Shown: positions 1 to 11,668 of the stretch, piece by piece
Layout of the letters: the number at the start of each line of letters is the position of its first letter
Position numbering within the stretch: the stretch's first letter is position 1
Assembly (NCBI RefSeq): GCF_016097555.1
Contig: NC_054704.1
Location: 49,323,622-49,387,621, forward strand
From: Gigantopelta aegis
Taxonomy: Eukaryota > Mollusca > Gastropoda > Neomphalida > Peltospiridae
Length of the DNA stretch: 64,000 nucleotides
Reading direction: 5' to 3'
Made by a program: the position numbers and the translations under genes
Notes under the pieces: model-generated
The model's input: only the letters and a program-made list of their open reading frames with translations
The model's database searches: none
Told to the model about the DNA's origin: nothing

Positions 1-327
1 GTGTACAGGCTGGTAGGTACTGGGTTCGGATCCCAGTCGAGGCATGGGATTTTTAATCCAGATACCGACTCCAAACCCTGAGTGAGTGCTCCGCAAGGCT
101 CAATGGGTAGGTGTAAACCACTTGCACCGACCAGTGATCCATAACTGGTTCAACAAAGGCCATGGTTTGTGCTATCCTGCCTGTGGGAAGCGCAAATAAA
201 AGATCCCTTGCTGCTAATCGGAAGAGTAGCCCATGTAGTGGCGACAGCGGGTTTCCTCTCAAAATCTGTGTGGTCCTTAACCATGTGTCTGACGCCATAT
301 AACCGTAAATAAAATTTCTTTCTTTCT
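1..327 (+). repeat. tRNA-headed SINE (type B), 5' end cut by window edge
   Basis: The copy begins inside a tRNA-like head with a B-box-like GGTTCGGATCC at about 29-39. The SINE body follows (AAAGATCCCTTGCTGCTAAT near 201) and then the tail CTGACGCCATATAACCGTAA. The same unit occurs inverted at 2938-3310 and 11285-11668. The 81-codon minus-strand ORF here is repeat-derived, since nearly the same peptide is encoded at 11338-11583. Confidence 0.85.
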
Positions 328-576
328 AAACTAAAAAAAATAACTTTTTCATACTTTTCGGGTTGAAGACAGCTGGACCTCCTCCCGCACCTCTAACCCC
401 TTTCCTCCAGAGTTACTGCCCGCTTTAAACCCTACCATTAACGTACAGTTAATCACTGCAGCCAGTATAACGATTTACGATCATTAATAAACTCAAAAAC
501 TGTTAATTAAAAAAAAAACACTAAAAAAAAACACCCCATAAAACCACACAAAAAACCCGCACCAAAAAAACCCCTT
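328..576. other. Intergenic, A-rich, no gene seen
   Basis: AT-rich sequence with several poly(A) runs of 7-9 bases. No coding potential or recognisable repeat was found. Confidence 0.5.
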
Positions 577-822
577 GATGCGCGGTCAATCTAGGATCGA
601 TCCCTGTCTGTGGCCCAAAGGACTATTTCTCGTTCCAGCCAGTACACCACGACTGATATATCAAATGCCGTGGTATGTGCTATCCTGTCTGTGGGATGGT
701 GCATATAAAAGATCCCTTGCTACAAATAGAAAAATGTAGCGGGTTTATGTCGAAATAACCAAATGTTTGACATTTAACAGCCGATGATTAATATAGCAAT
801 GTACTCTAGTGGTGTCGTTAAA
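577..822 (+). repeat. SINE (type A head, type C tail)
   Basis: The tRNA-like head shows GATGCGCGGT and a B-box-like GGATCGATCCC. The body shared with the other SINEs follows. The tail ends in the GTGGTGTCGTTAAAC motif, which marks a different tail subfamily from the AACGACGCACTCAACAC copies. Confidence 0.75.
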
Positions 823-1116
823 CAAAAAAGACTCTCTTCTGGCGAGAAATCCCGGGAGATAAATGTTTTGACTGGTTAAATGAATAGAGACGTCACAAAG
901 ATAAAGCAAATATCAAGCTCGGATTTGAAAGTACATCGAGTACAGTAAACATTGATTTAACCTAAACAGCATGCTGGTGCATGATGCAGGAGTTAGATCG
1001 AATGAATGAGTGAATGAACGGGTAGATGATCCAGTAAACAAACAAATGAACGAATATATATGGATGGATGGAAGGATGGTTGGATGGATGGATGAATGGA
1101 AAGATGAATGGAAAGA
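823..1116. repeat. Spacer with degenerate GGAT/GAAT simple repeats
   Basis: About 990-1110 is dominated by degenerate (GAAT)n and (GGAT)n runs. The long minus-strand ORF over it is low complexity (repeated His-Pro-Ser-Ile) and is not a gene. Confidence 0.6.
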
Positions 1117-2028
1117 TGTTTAAAAGAGTTTTGTTTTTGTTGGTTACATAAAAATCTGGATTTCCATATCTTACCTTTATGCCCGGCGCAGACGAGCGTT
1201 TTTTAACGCATACGTCTGCGTTAAAAAACGCAGACGGGTGCGTCTCGTGTGCGCCAACCTGCGATTCGTTCCTGCGATCCACTGACGATTTCTTTAATTA
1301 ATTAATTTATTTATACTTTACTCTAGGAAAAATAACAAAGATTAAATGTAATTTATTAATACATTTTAAAACATAATAAACTTTATTTAAAACATTATGT
1401 ACAATATACTATTGCGATATAAATCTTTCTTATTTCACAATTGTTTGTTTTAATTATTATTATTAGGCATAGTACAATGAATGCAATAATTTATATTTTT
1501 TAATTTCATCTATTTAGAAATGTCATTAATTACACATGCCTAGTCTTTGTTTCAAAGATGAGCAGTTGGAAATTATTTGTGTTGAAACATTTACATCTTA
1601 ATAATTTTTAATGGTCGGGTCTGTTTTCACAGTTCTATTCATCACTGAAACCAATAATGGTTAATATCGTTATATGCTGATATATGACATTGGATTGTTG
1701 GTTTTTTCATAAATGTGAACGCAACGCAGACGCAAGTAGGCGCACACGTGCGTTTTTAGACGGATGCGGCAGGAGACGGATGCGTTTGTGCGTCTAAAAT
1801 CATATTTCAAAAATCGACGCAGCGCTAAAAAACGCAACGCAGAGGGGGTCGCACAGAATGCGCTTTTACTGCGTTCGTACGGATGCGTTTTTTAACGCAA
1901 GACGCATGCGTTAAAAAACGCTCGTCTGCGCCGGGCATTACAGGCCCGGTATGGAAAGATCTTTAACAGAGTTTTGTTTTTGTTGTTTACATAAAAATCT
2001 GGATTTCCATCTTACCGTTACAGGCCCG
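1117..2028. repeat. Short direct repeat flanking the MITE
   Basis: About 60 bp at 1117-1176 (AGAGTTTTGTTTTTGTTG, then ATCTGGATTTCCAT) recurs at about 1963-2020 on the other side of the MITE. The second copy continues into TTACAGGCCCG, as does the MITE right flank. A local duplication therefore probably predates or accompanied the insertion. Confidence 0.6.
1180..1937. mobile_element. Tourist-like MITE, TTA target duplication
   Basis: The ends are inverted repeats starting TGCCCGGCGCAGACGAGC (left) and ending in its complement at 1937. TTA flanks both sides (1177-1179, 1938-1940). Subterminal GC-rich palindromes (AACGCA/TGCGTT and CGCACACGTGCG) are dense near both ends, while the centre is AT-rich and noncoding. 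A 3-bp TTA duplication is typical of PIF/Harbinger elements, so this is probably a non-autonomous member. Confidence 0.7.
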
Positions 2029-2036
2029 AATGCAGA

Positions 2037-2040
2037 GTGT

Positions 2041-2071
<31 letters not shown>
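2037..2071 (+). repeat. (GT)n followed by 17-base poly(G)
   Basis: A GT run leads into 17 consecutive G residues (2055-2071). The ORFs over it owe their open frames to this simple sequence. Confidence 0.85.
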
Positions 2072-2937
2072 CGGGTTTTTTCATCGACTTTACATACATT
2101 TTTGGGGCTGTCGAATACATTATCGATCGCCAAGTTTAGATACCATGCCTGGGTGAGATATTGAGGCCTTCCCCAGAAAACTTTAAAAATTAAATGTTTG
2201 AAATGCCGTTTCAAGACATTTGTTTTGCCCTGGTCTCAGTCGCTGGCTATCCAGAGGTTGGGACCAGGGTGGACGTGCCTGAAACCTCTGATGGGCACGT
2301 TAATAGGGTTCCACGATCCACTTTTTAATTTGTTGGTGCCATGACCAGAATGTCAAATACGTATATGACATATGTTATCTGATACGCATTCAGATTTCAA
2401 GAAATATTAATTTAAAAAAATAGATTTAATGTTTTAAAGTGGGGAAGTGGGTACAAACATATCTTTAAATTTGAAACAGCACACGCCCCACTCTTTACCC
2501 TTCCTACGCTAGTGTTAGTAGGTCTATTGTTTCTTTTTATTATTCTATTTTAATATTAAACAATGATACGATATATGTCCAGTTTAGGACTTTAAATTCA
2601 TAAACAGGACATACCAGTATGGACAATGTTGAGTGCCTTGCTGAAGCCGATAACCTACAAGCGAACAATAACGTTAACACTATATAGCCTACACGGATCT
2701 TGAAGCAAAATACCAATGCTATAATCATATTAGCGAGAAATAATTGTGTTCACGATCTCTGATTGGTTAGCTTAGTACTTTGGAAATATCAATAGTATAT
2801 GACCCGGATACTACAAATTCCAGGTGTGTGTATCGAACATAATATTGACTTGACCTGAATACAGAACCAAACACATGGTCGAGAAGTTCAAATTCGTCTC
2901 ATGGAGGAGAAGTAGAAGAAGAAATGTTTTATTTAAA
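2072..2937. other. Intergenic, no gene seen
   Basis: No coding region is supported. Around 2225-2275 a short GC-richer stretch (GCTGGCTATCCAGAG) resembles sequence near 40035 in inverse orientation, so part is an uncharacterised repeat. Confidence 0.45.
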
Positions 2938-3310
2938 AGAAAGAAAGAAATGTTTTATTTAACGACGCACTCAACACATTTTATTTACGGTTATATGACG
3001 TCAGACATATGGTTAAGGACCACACAGATTTTGAGAGGAAACCCGCTGTCGCCATTACATGGGCTACTCTTCCGATTGGCAGCAAGGGATCTTTTATTTG
3101 CGCTTCCCACAGGCAGGATAGCACAAACCATGGCCTTTGTCGAACCAGTTATGGATCACTGGTCGGTGCAAGTGGTTTACACCTACCCATTGAGCCTTGC
3201 GGGTTTGGAGTCGGTATCTGGATTAAAAATCCCATGCCTCGACTGGGATCCGAACCCAGTACCTACCAGCCTGTAGACCGATGGCCTGCCACGACGCCAC
3301 CGAGGCCGGT
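2938..3310 (-). repeat. SINE, type B, near full length
   Basis: On the minus strand it runs from a GGCCTCGGTGGCGTCGTGG-like head, through the B-box-like GGGTTCGGATCCCAG, the body and the tail complement of AACGACGCACTCAACACA. The overlapping 133- and 132-codon ORFs are repeat translations. Confidence 0.88.
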
Positions 3311-3775
3311 GCCGTGGTATGTATTATCCTGTGCATATAAAAGATCCCCTGCTGCTCTATCTATATGGTCCTTAAACATATGCCTGACGCCATATAACCG
3401 TAAATAAAATGTGTTGAGTGCGTCGTTAAAGAAAACATTTCCTTCCTTTCTTCCATGGGCCCATTGGACTATTTCTCATTCCAGCCAGTGCACCACGACT
3501 GGCATATCAAAGGCCGTGGTATGTACTACCCTGTCTGTGGGATGGTGCATATAAAAGATCCCTTGCTGCTTATCGAAAAAGAGTAGCCCATGAAGTGGCG
3601 ACACCGGGTTTCCTCTCTCAATATTTGTGTGGTTCTTAACTATATATGTCTGACGCCATATAACCGTAAATGAAATGTGCTGAGTGCGTCGTTAAATACA
3701 AAAATGTCCTTCCTCCCTTCCTTCCAATAGCCAACGATTAATAAATCAATGTACTCTAGTGGTGTCGTTAAACAT
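3311..3775 (+). repeat. Tandem fragments of the SINE family
   Basis: Three plus-strand pieces follow one another: a shortened body and tail (about 3310-3435), a longer body and tail (about 3470-3700), and a type C tail ending GTGGTGTCGTTAAAC (about 3725-3775). Confidence 0.75.
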
Positions 3776-4079
3776 ATATTCCTTTCCTTTTCTTCCATCA
3801 TAATCAACAGCCAATCTGCGCTCTAAGTAAATGTCAGTGTGAACATCATGCCGTTTTCCTGTTTATCGACATGTCCGCGTGTTCGTTATTTAATCAAACC
3901 GGCAGGTAACACACACAATCTACCAGCAGTCACCTGAACTTCGAACCTACAGGTACTTGCCCGCTTTATATTTAAATCGCTTACAGTCACTGTGAATTGT
4001 GTTTATGCAAGGCCACATTGTGGGGTTTGTCAGGAAACGCAATGACGTGAGGCCACGTGACTGAGAAGGAATAAACGTA

Positions 4080-4088
4080 TATATAAAA
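4080..4088 (+). promoter_or_regulatory. TATA box of the profilin-like gene
   Basis: TATATAAAA lies 172 bases before the chosen ATG, so initiation would fall near 4110-4120. An E-box CACGTG lies about 25 bases upstream (near 4054) and another just downstream. Confidence 0.55.
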
Positions 4089-4259
4089 CACGTGCATGGA
4101 AGGCTGTCGCTTAATTCTGAGAGACAAAAAGGTAAACAATGTTTACAGTAGACTGACAGCGAAAATTGATCAACTTTGAGTGGAGATTTGTTTTGTTTCA
4201 TTGGCCAGAACTTTACACTGCTAATACAACAAAAGAAGAAAGCAGACGATACAGTAAAT

Positions 4260-4646
4260 ATGAATTGGCGAAACATGTTGATAACGTTCATGCGACGAGG
4301 AAAAGTCGACACAGTTGGAATAATTGACTTGGAAGAATCAAATCTGCACATATTGGTCTGCACTGCAAACTGGGAAGCCAAGAACGCCGAAATCCTCGGC
4401 TTGGTTGGAGTCATCTCCAGTCCTTACTCCGCCATGACGAAGCTGAAGTTCTGTAACACGATCTACACGTGCTTTCGACCCGATGATGACGTAGAGACGG
4501 TTGTTGGACGAGCAGACGATAAAATTCTAGTGGCTGTCAAGTGTGAACATTGTCTCGTTGTTGGTCTCAAGGATCTGGAAGCCCCAGGTTCGTGTCTCTA
4601 CGAAGTGACAGAGTTGAGCAAACATCTTCGATTGAAGGGGTTTTGA
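4260..4646 (+). CDS. Profilin-like protein, single exon
   Basis: This 128-residue ORF matches the length and fold signature of profilins, small actin-monomer-binding proteins. The N-terminal helix begins MNWRNML, with Trp3 at the conserved poly-proline-binding position. The middle reads GLVGVISSPYS. The C-terminal third (KILVAVKCEHCLVVGLKD, APGSCLYEVTELSKHL, ending KGF) has the typical strand plus C-terminal helix. The usual second aromatic (Trp near position 31) is not in its normal place, so proline-rich ligand binding may be altered. I chose the ATG at 4260 because it gives family length and the W3 motif. The frame is open upstream but lacks a better ATG. There is no intron, yet a TATA box is present, so it could be a functional intronless paralogue or an old retrocopy. 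Family call from memory of the domain. Confidence 0.72.
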   Translation: MNWRNMLITFMRRGKVDTVGIIDLEESNLHILVCTANWEAKNAEILGLVGVISSPYSAMTKLKFCNTIYTCFRPDDDVETVVGRADDKILVAVKCEHCLVVGLKDLEAPGSCLYEVTELSKHLRLKGF

Positions 4647-5170
4647 GATCTGTTCTCCCATGTTTCTTGATCTCACTAAAATACTTAATCGTTACACCAT
4701 TGTGCAATATGTGAACATGCTATTAATTGCTACAGCAAGGAAATCCGCCCAGTTTCTTTGGATCTGGTCCTCTACAAATACGACTTTACAATAGTGCTTG
4801 TGACTGTTATTTTTAAGTATACATTTTAGTGCATAACTTTATATTTACACATGACTTAAATGTGATACTTTTAAATATTATCAGTGCATTAGAAAACCAT
4901 GAATGACATTGACAACGGCTACTGTGGAAGACCTACATGTATACCTGACTGGTGATTTAATGCAAGACTTTTATGTTGACTTTCAACAAATGCATGCTTC
5001 TTTCCAATTTTTTAAAACAATATTTTATTTGTATTTTTTTTTTTATAATACATTAAAGGTATAAAGAACAAAATAATTTTCAAAATCATTTCACACACAC
5101 ACACACAAATGTTTTCTGTTCTGTGAAGTTTATATCAGCACCACAGGATGACCAAAGAATTAATTTGTTT
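4647..5170 (+). other. 3' flank of profilin-like gene
   Basis: AT-rich, no ORF. ATTAAA near 5052 is a possible polyadenylation signal. A short (AC)n run sits near 5095-5106. Confidence 0.4.
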
Positions 5171-5189
5171 TTGGATGTCAAATATCTGG

Positions 5190-5660
5190 TAATTTTGACA
5201 TAGTCTTAGAGAGGAAACCCACTACATTTGTCCATTAGTAGCAAGGGATCTTTTATATGCACAATCACACAAACATGATGGCACATACCACTGCCTTTGA
5301 TATACCAGTCAAGATGCACTGTCGCAAATGATGACCAGGATGACTAAGTAACCATCAGACATGATATTGGTATATTACTGGTATTATATATACAATGCTT
5401 TTGTTTTGTTTAACAACATCACTAGAGCACATTAATTTATTAATCATTGGCTTCTGGATATAAAGCATTTGGTAATTTTGACATATAGTCTCAGAGGAAA
5501 CCTACATTTTTCCATTAGTGGCAAGGAATCTTTTATAATTATGCACAATCCCACAGACAAAGTAGCACATACCACAGCCTTTGATATACCAGTTGTGGTG
5601 CACAAGCTGGAACGAGAAATAGCCCAATGGATATATACAATGATACATGATACTGGTATT
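5190..5660 (-). repeat. Two degraded SINE fragments
   Basis: Both pieces carry the inverted body motif AGCAAGGGATCTTTTAT or a variant (near 5231 and 5520). They also carry the inverted type C tail (GTTTAACAACATCACTAGAGC near 5408). Several small ORFs across them are repeat translations. Confidence 0.65.
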
Positions 5661-6050
5661 GTATATATAATGTGATGAATGAAGCAATACCATGAAAATG
5701 GGGACCAGAATCTGGTAAGTCCTATAACCACTAACTTCTTTCACGGTTTGTCCCATAGTTCTTTGAAAAGAAAGGAATGTTTGTTTAGTGTTAAACCTTC
5801 ATTTAATGGGCGCCATTAGATATCCATGTTTAACATGATAAAGGTGATACTTGGTTTCGTGCTATTACTTTATGCAATTGTCTTCCCATGAAGAGGCTGG
5901 AACACCCCATGATCTTTAATAGAATCACCAATTGGAAAGTGAGTCATGGACAACTGTATCAGCCATAAAGAAAACGAGGCCAGAGTAAATAGCCATTTGG
6001 ACAGTTATGGCGCATCATAACTGTGCCACTTGCTCTCTTGCAGTCAATGA
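5661..6050. other. Intergenic, no gene seen
   Basis: No coding sequence or clear repeat recognised. Confidence 0.4.
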
Positions 6051-6051
6051 A

Positions 6052-6372
6052 ATGAAATGTTTCATTTAACGACGCACTCAACACATTTTATTTACGGTAT
6101 TATGGAATAGGACATATGGTTAAGGACCACACAGATACTGAGGGAGGAAACCCACTGTCACCACTTTATGGGCTACTCTTTTTCGATTAGCAGTAAGGGA
6201 TGTTTTATATACACCATCCCATACAGGATAGCACATACCACAGCCCTTGATGTACCAGTCATGGTGCACTAGCTGGAGCGAGATATAGCCCAACAGGCCC
6301 ACTGACGAGGTTTGATCCTAAACCAACCGCGCATCAAGCGAGCACTTTACCACTGGACTATGTCTCGCCCTC
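6052..6372 (-). repeat. SINE, type A, near full length
   Basis: Inverted copy from tail (ATTTAACGACGCACTCAACA) through the body to a tRNA-like head (complement of a TAGTCCAGTGGTAAAG-type A box near 6360). Confidence 0.82.
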
Positions 6373-6439
6373 TCTTACAGTCAAAGTACTCGGGGCTACC
6401 ATTTATCAGACTCATGGAGTGCTCGACACTCATTTTTGG

Positions 6440-7135
6440 AGGGTGTCAGAATGACCAAAATTCATGATTTTATTTATCCATGGGTCAATGAAACTTCCCA
6501 CCAAATCTGGTTGGAAATTGTCTAGTTGTTGTGAAGAAATTACCATATTCACCATTTTGTTTCTACATGGGACAATGAAGCTTCCCACCAAATTTAACTG
6601 GAAATGGTCTAGTTGAAGATATATGAAGAAATTAAGTTTCTCTACACATGTACGTTTCTCTACATAAATATAGTAAACTTCACCCTCATCCTGGGGACGA
6701 ACTGGAGATCTGACATTGAAAACATTCACAGATTAGATATTTAAATTATCTGTTGACATTTACACACACACACACACACACATCTATATATATGAAGCTA
6801 TGTGGTTACAGCATTTCTGGAAGTAGAGATGTTGTTTTTTCAAAATTGGCATAATTGTTCCCTTTTGGGCCCCACCTCTCAAGTTACTGTGTTAGTCAGA
6901 ATGTTCCCCAAGTGCTAAGGAATAAAATTTGCTTGGAATTGGTCAAGTAGTTTGAGAAGACATAGAAGAATTTTTTTTTGAAGGACTTATTTCCCCCCTT
7001 TCAGGCCCCTTGAGCCTCAAAAACACAAAATTCACAAATTTGTGTCTCAATGTGCCATAGAAGCTTCCCACAAAATTCGAATGGAATTGATCAAGTAGTT
7101 TTGAAGATATCTAAAATGTGAAAAATTAACACCCA
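6440..7135. repeat. Degenerate tandem repeat (TTCCCACCAAAT units)
   Basis: Related units with CAATGAAGCTTCCCACCAAA followed by GGAAATGGTCTAGTTG-like sequence recur near 6485, 6575 and (more diverged) 6890 and 7060. A (CA)n run sits at 6763-6781. No coding meaning is apparent. Confidence 0.5.
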
Positions 7136-8449
7136 GAGCACATTGGATATTGCACCACAACGGCTGAAAACGAATCACAGTAACTTGTGGCTTTGGTTCA
7201 GGTGACCTAAAAAATCAAAACGTAACAACAAAGAACTTAAAAAAATAAAAAAAATAAAAAACCCACAAAAAATTCCAATTACCCCCTCTTTCATCCCAAG
7301 AACCTTTACTTAAGTAAATAAGACACAAACAAAAGAGCTGAAGACTAAGTTTATCTTAATACTCGTAACTATGACCAACACAGGTTATACATTTGTTTGT
7401 AATGAAATACGGAGGCAAACAACCATAAACATCACACCAATTTATAACTATATGCAGTTCCAAGAAGCGAATACAAAAGTAAAGAAAATATAGGTTATCT
7501 GTCAAAAACAAAACAAGTGTTAATGAAAATATAATGAAGGAATACACAACAGAGATATATTGTGTGGCTTATAAAATAAATATATATCTATTTTTATATC
7601 CTGAGAAATAATTGCCATTTTTATACTGTACTGTTGTGTAACTGAAATCCATACCTCCACCCCCACCCCCACCCCCAAAACAAAAGAAGAATTGAATTCT
7701 TAGACATAGCTGACAACTGATAATTTCTGAAGATCCTATTATAGCTTCGGCTTCACATATATATTATCTTTAAAAGTGGCAGACCCTAGTTTAAACACTA
7801 TGGTATATTTTTGACTATTAAAGCTGTTTTTAAGAAATGAAACCAGACATTATTTAGATTTGATGTTTAGATTATCTGGTCATCTTGGTGTTTCTAAAAC
7901 ATGTACCCCGAAATGCATCTTTCATATTGTTGAAAGAGAAGAAAACATTACGGATATGTAAGCCTATTTTTAAAGAGTATTTCCCCATTTCAACATCACA
8001 GAATCTCGTTTCACTATATTGTAACTTTATCCAAATGTGATACAGGTTCGCAGATTAACCAAATGTGGTGTCCATTTTTAGGGACTGAAACTATGGTCTG
8101 CGGCTTTAAAGGCAGCCTATCACAGTAGTTAGCCTACTAAATGGCCAACAAAATACTGCCTTAAAACATAACATTTAATGAAAGTTAAATTATTCAACTA
8201 GCTACATACATGTGGTCATCATATCCCTATGGATATCAATATTTGGAATAAGCAGTTATAAATAAGAATTTTAAATCAATTAATCCAAGCTAGTCTAACT
8301 TTAGTTGGTCAAATGCGACCAGGCCTCACATGAGATCAAAATCATAGAACGAAGTCACTTCTCTCTCAAACTTTTGATAGGGCAAAGTTTTTAACAGGAG
8401 GGAGACTTAAAAAAATAAAATATGCAAAAAGAGTTATATTAACCCAATA
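7136..8449. other. Intergenic, no gene seen
   Basis: AT-rich noncoding sequence. A short C-rich CCACCCCCA repeat lies near 7650-7678. Around 8040-8110 is a remnant similar to the right end of the TTAA element near 47370 (GACTGAAACT motif). Confidence 0.45.
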
Positions 8450-10244
8450 CAGTCAAACCTGTCCTAAACGGCAACAATAAGTAGTCAAAAGCGACCACTT
8501 AAGACAAGTGGCTGCTAAATACAGGTGAAACTTTTACTGTTTGTAATTTTGTTCTTTTCTTTTTTTACTGTCAAGACTGCTAATTGATGGAAGTCCTCTA
8601 AAGTTTTCTAAAAATCACCTTTCCACATGTAACCTTCTTCAAAAATAATGAAATGTAACTGAAAAACACTAATTTAACCATTTGGAATTCAATACTTCAC
8701 AAGTTTGTCTTCTCTTTTCATTTAATTACTACTCAATGCAGAGTATTGTCCTAGTGGATTAATCTTCCAATGTCAAGCTTAGATGGTTCCCTTCCATTCT
8801 GCCTACAACCCACTTTGCCTCCACCCATTTTGCCCACAACCCAGTATGCCTACAGTATGAAAAACGTGACATCCCCAGTTAATATTGGGACATTCTCTAT
8901 TATTTTGTGTCTCAAACCAATATAAAAACATTGTATTATATAAACAATTAAGATTACAATGAACATAAGTAATGTAATTGGGGCTTAGTTGCGCAAAGGT
9001 GATTTCATGCTCTTTATGGTGATTAGTAGTAGTTCAAAGATCCCATTTTAATAGTTTAATTGTTTTTGTTGTGTTGCGTAACTTTTTAACATGCTCATAT
9101 ACCGCAGAGGTTTCGAGCATTTTTATGTCATGTCATGTCATAGGGTTTTAGTGCACTAGCATTTTTATTGTGTAATGTTATTTTTATACATAGGGACCAT
9201 ACATGGAATGTTCCACTTTTAACTGGGGATGTCATCGTTTCATACTGAGAGTAGGCAAAATGGGAGGACACTGGTTCTTTCTTAATTGATACAAGGTGGA
9301 GATGTCAGACTGAATGGTTACAGCACCTTATTGCTGTTTAATTTCACAGTTTTAATTTACAGTGGCCGCTTAACATAGGCATTTTAACGACTTGGGATCC
9401 AATTTAGGTGGCCGCTAGGTGCGCAAGACAAGTGACCATTTATTACATGTGCATTTACATTAAAAATCTTTTAGTAGGGAAAATGGCCACTTACTGCAGG
9501 AGACCACTGATTATGGTATCCTCCCATTTCTTACACACCTCATAACAACATAGGTCATGGTTGAGTGAAATGCTAATCCTATACCTTCTACCTAGTATGC
9601 AATAATGTTAATATTCTATTAACAATTAAGATACAAGAATGGAACATATATTTACATTTATTTATTACAAATTATCTATTTACTATCATATGTGATGACA
9701 ATCGGTCAGACATTATTAGGCTACCATAAAAACACAAATTATCATATATGTAAGTATCATAAACTACAGATTCAATGTCTGTTAAAATTAAAGATGCAAT
9801 ATCATAGTTGCAAGTTGCACATTTTGCTAAACATATATACATAAAACCCCTGCCGACAACTATGTTAGCTTGTCTGTGTTATTTTTACATTATTTCGAGT
9901 TTCATTTCTGATTTGTACTGGCCATATATGCAATATTCACACTGTAAATGTTTATCACATGCGCTTGGATTTTTTATAGTTTAAACATGTTATTTTCCCC
10001 GATTTACAGTATGCATATCAATTTACAAATGTATTATGTACCAATGTGATTGGTTTGATGGAATAAAGTTTAATTGAATTGAACAGTTGAACTGACTAGA
10101 CTGTTCCACTAAGGTTATAGGGGTTTGCTTAATTAGTCCCTAAGCTGACTGTAAGAACTGGGAATATGCAGGTGTAACAAATGGGATGTGTAACAAATGG
10201 GAGACAACCCTGATTATAGGTGGCTGTTAGGACAGGTCTGCCTG
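8450..10244. mobile_element. pogo/Tigger-like DNA transposon relic
   Basis: The left end CAGTCAAACCTGTCCTAA and the complement of the right end CAGGCAGACCTGTCCTAA form terminal inverted repeats, each flanked by TA. Interior motifs of the type GTGGCCGCT recur, as in related fragments at 13770-13850 and 39139-39330. No transposase frame survives, so it is non-autonomous or dead. The superfamily call rests on TIR style and TA target. Confidence 0.55.
8826..9262. mobile_element. Nested inverted-repeat element
   Basis: About 60 bp at the left (CCATTTTGCCC, AGTATGAAAA, GACATCCCCAGTTAA) is repeated inverted at the right (TTAACTGGGGATGTC, TTTCATACT, GGCAAAATGG). The element lies inside the Tigger-like relic and has no ORF. 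Confidence 0.6.
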
Positions 10245-11284
10245 TATTAGTTTATAATATTGACATCTTTGTTTGTATGTTTAATTTATTCATTATGAAA
10301 AAATCTGTGTGAAATTAGTTAATCATTCCCATTTGTTTTTGACGTAATTTTTTTTTTTCAATATATTTTCCAGTGAAGCATAACCCATCCTCCCTAAAAC
10401 ATTCGCTCACCATTCATCCGTGATTGTGTACAATGCAAGTGGTCACCATTTCAAAAAAGCAACAATGATTTTGCCTTACAGTGACTAGCAATGTGAAGTG
10501 TAGCTAGTGAAAGCGTTGTTTCGGCTCACTTCGCCCACTCGCGTAATCCCCAGCAACACTGCCAAGATATAATTGTACAATGAACTTATCAGTGACATAC
10601 ACAAGTAATATACTTCATGATTTCTGTGATTATAAATTAAGGTTGACCAATGTCCAAATCAGTATGTTAACTGTTGCCATACAAATAACATAAATAACAT
10701 GAACAAATAGAAGGCACAATCACTGGAAACTAAACAAAAGAATTGTCAGATATATGCAAGTCATTACTTAAACAGAGGAACTAGTAAGTGGCGAAGGCTT
10801 AGTATTTTGGTACATGTGCGCTTAATCCATTTGATTTTCAAAATTAGCAATAAAATGTTTCAAACAGAAGAATACATGTACAGATGAATATGCTACAATG
10901 AACACCTTGTACAACAACTACCCATCTATAGAGACTACTTCAATTATGTCCTTTCCATACAACCTCAAAATTTAGACATGTCACCCAGTGCCATAGCGTG
11001 GGTTGCCAGTGCCTGGGGCAAGGCAGGTATTGCACCCCCTAACCAACGGACCGTTAACACTCCCAGAGTCCCTTCCACCAGTCCAGAATTTTGTGTCCAG
11101 GCAACCGCCCCCATGGCCCCACCTATGCTATGCCACTGAATTATCACCCACTTGCTTCTGGCTGAGACAAAGCAACAATTTCAGTGTTACAGTAAGACTA
11201 GTAAAGTATGAGATAACAATGTTCAGTCACTTGTGATCGAAGTGGACTCAGGATTAAAAACAGATTAGCGCAAGGATCAAAGAA
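10245..11284. other. Intergenic, no gene seen
   Basis: AT-rich sequence without convincing coding potential. The overlapping 60- and 77-codon ORFs near 10965-11236 face each other and match nothing I recognise. Confidence 0.45.
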
Positions 11285-11668
11285 AGAAAGAAGTATTTTA
11301 TTTAACGACGCACTCAACACATTTTATTTACGGTTATATGGCGTCAGACATATGGTTAAGGACCACACATATTTTGAGAGGAAACCCGCTGTCGCCACTA
11401 CATGGGCTACTCTTCCGATTGGCAGCAAGGGATCTTTTATTTGCGCTTCCCACAGGCAGGATAGCACAAACCATGGCCTTTGTTGAACCAGTTATGGATC
11501 ACTGGTCGGTGCAAGTGGTTTACACCTACCCATTGAGCCTTGCGGAGCACTCACTCAGGGTTTGGAGTCGGTATCTGGATTAAAAATTCCACGCCTCGAC
11601 TGGGATCCGAACCCAGTACCTACCAGCCTGTAGACCGATGGCCTGCCACGACGCCACCGAGGCCGATC
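11285..11668 (-). repeat. SINE, type B, full-length reference copy
   Basis: This is the best-preserved inverted type B copy. It has the tail complement at about 11290-11340, the body at about 11420-11500, the B-box-like GGATCCGAACCCAG complement near 11604, and a head ending GACGCCACCGAGGCC. A GAAAGAAAGAA-type run precedes the tail. Confidence 0.9.

Noticed and set aside
962..1282. 106-codon minus-strand ORF
   Set aside because: Mostly translation of degenerate GGAT/GAAT repeats and the MITE end.
2875..3407. Two overlapping ORFs of about 130 codons
   Set aside because: Both translate SINE sequence repeated at several other places in the window.
3947..4414. 155-codon ORF antisense to the profilin-like gene
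   Set aside because: Overlaps the profilin frame in shadow and shows no domain.
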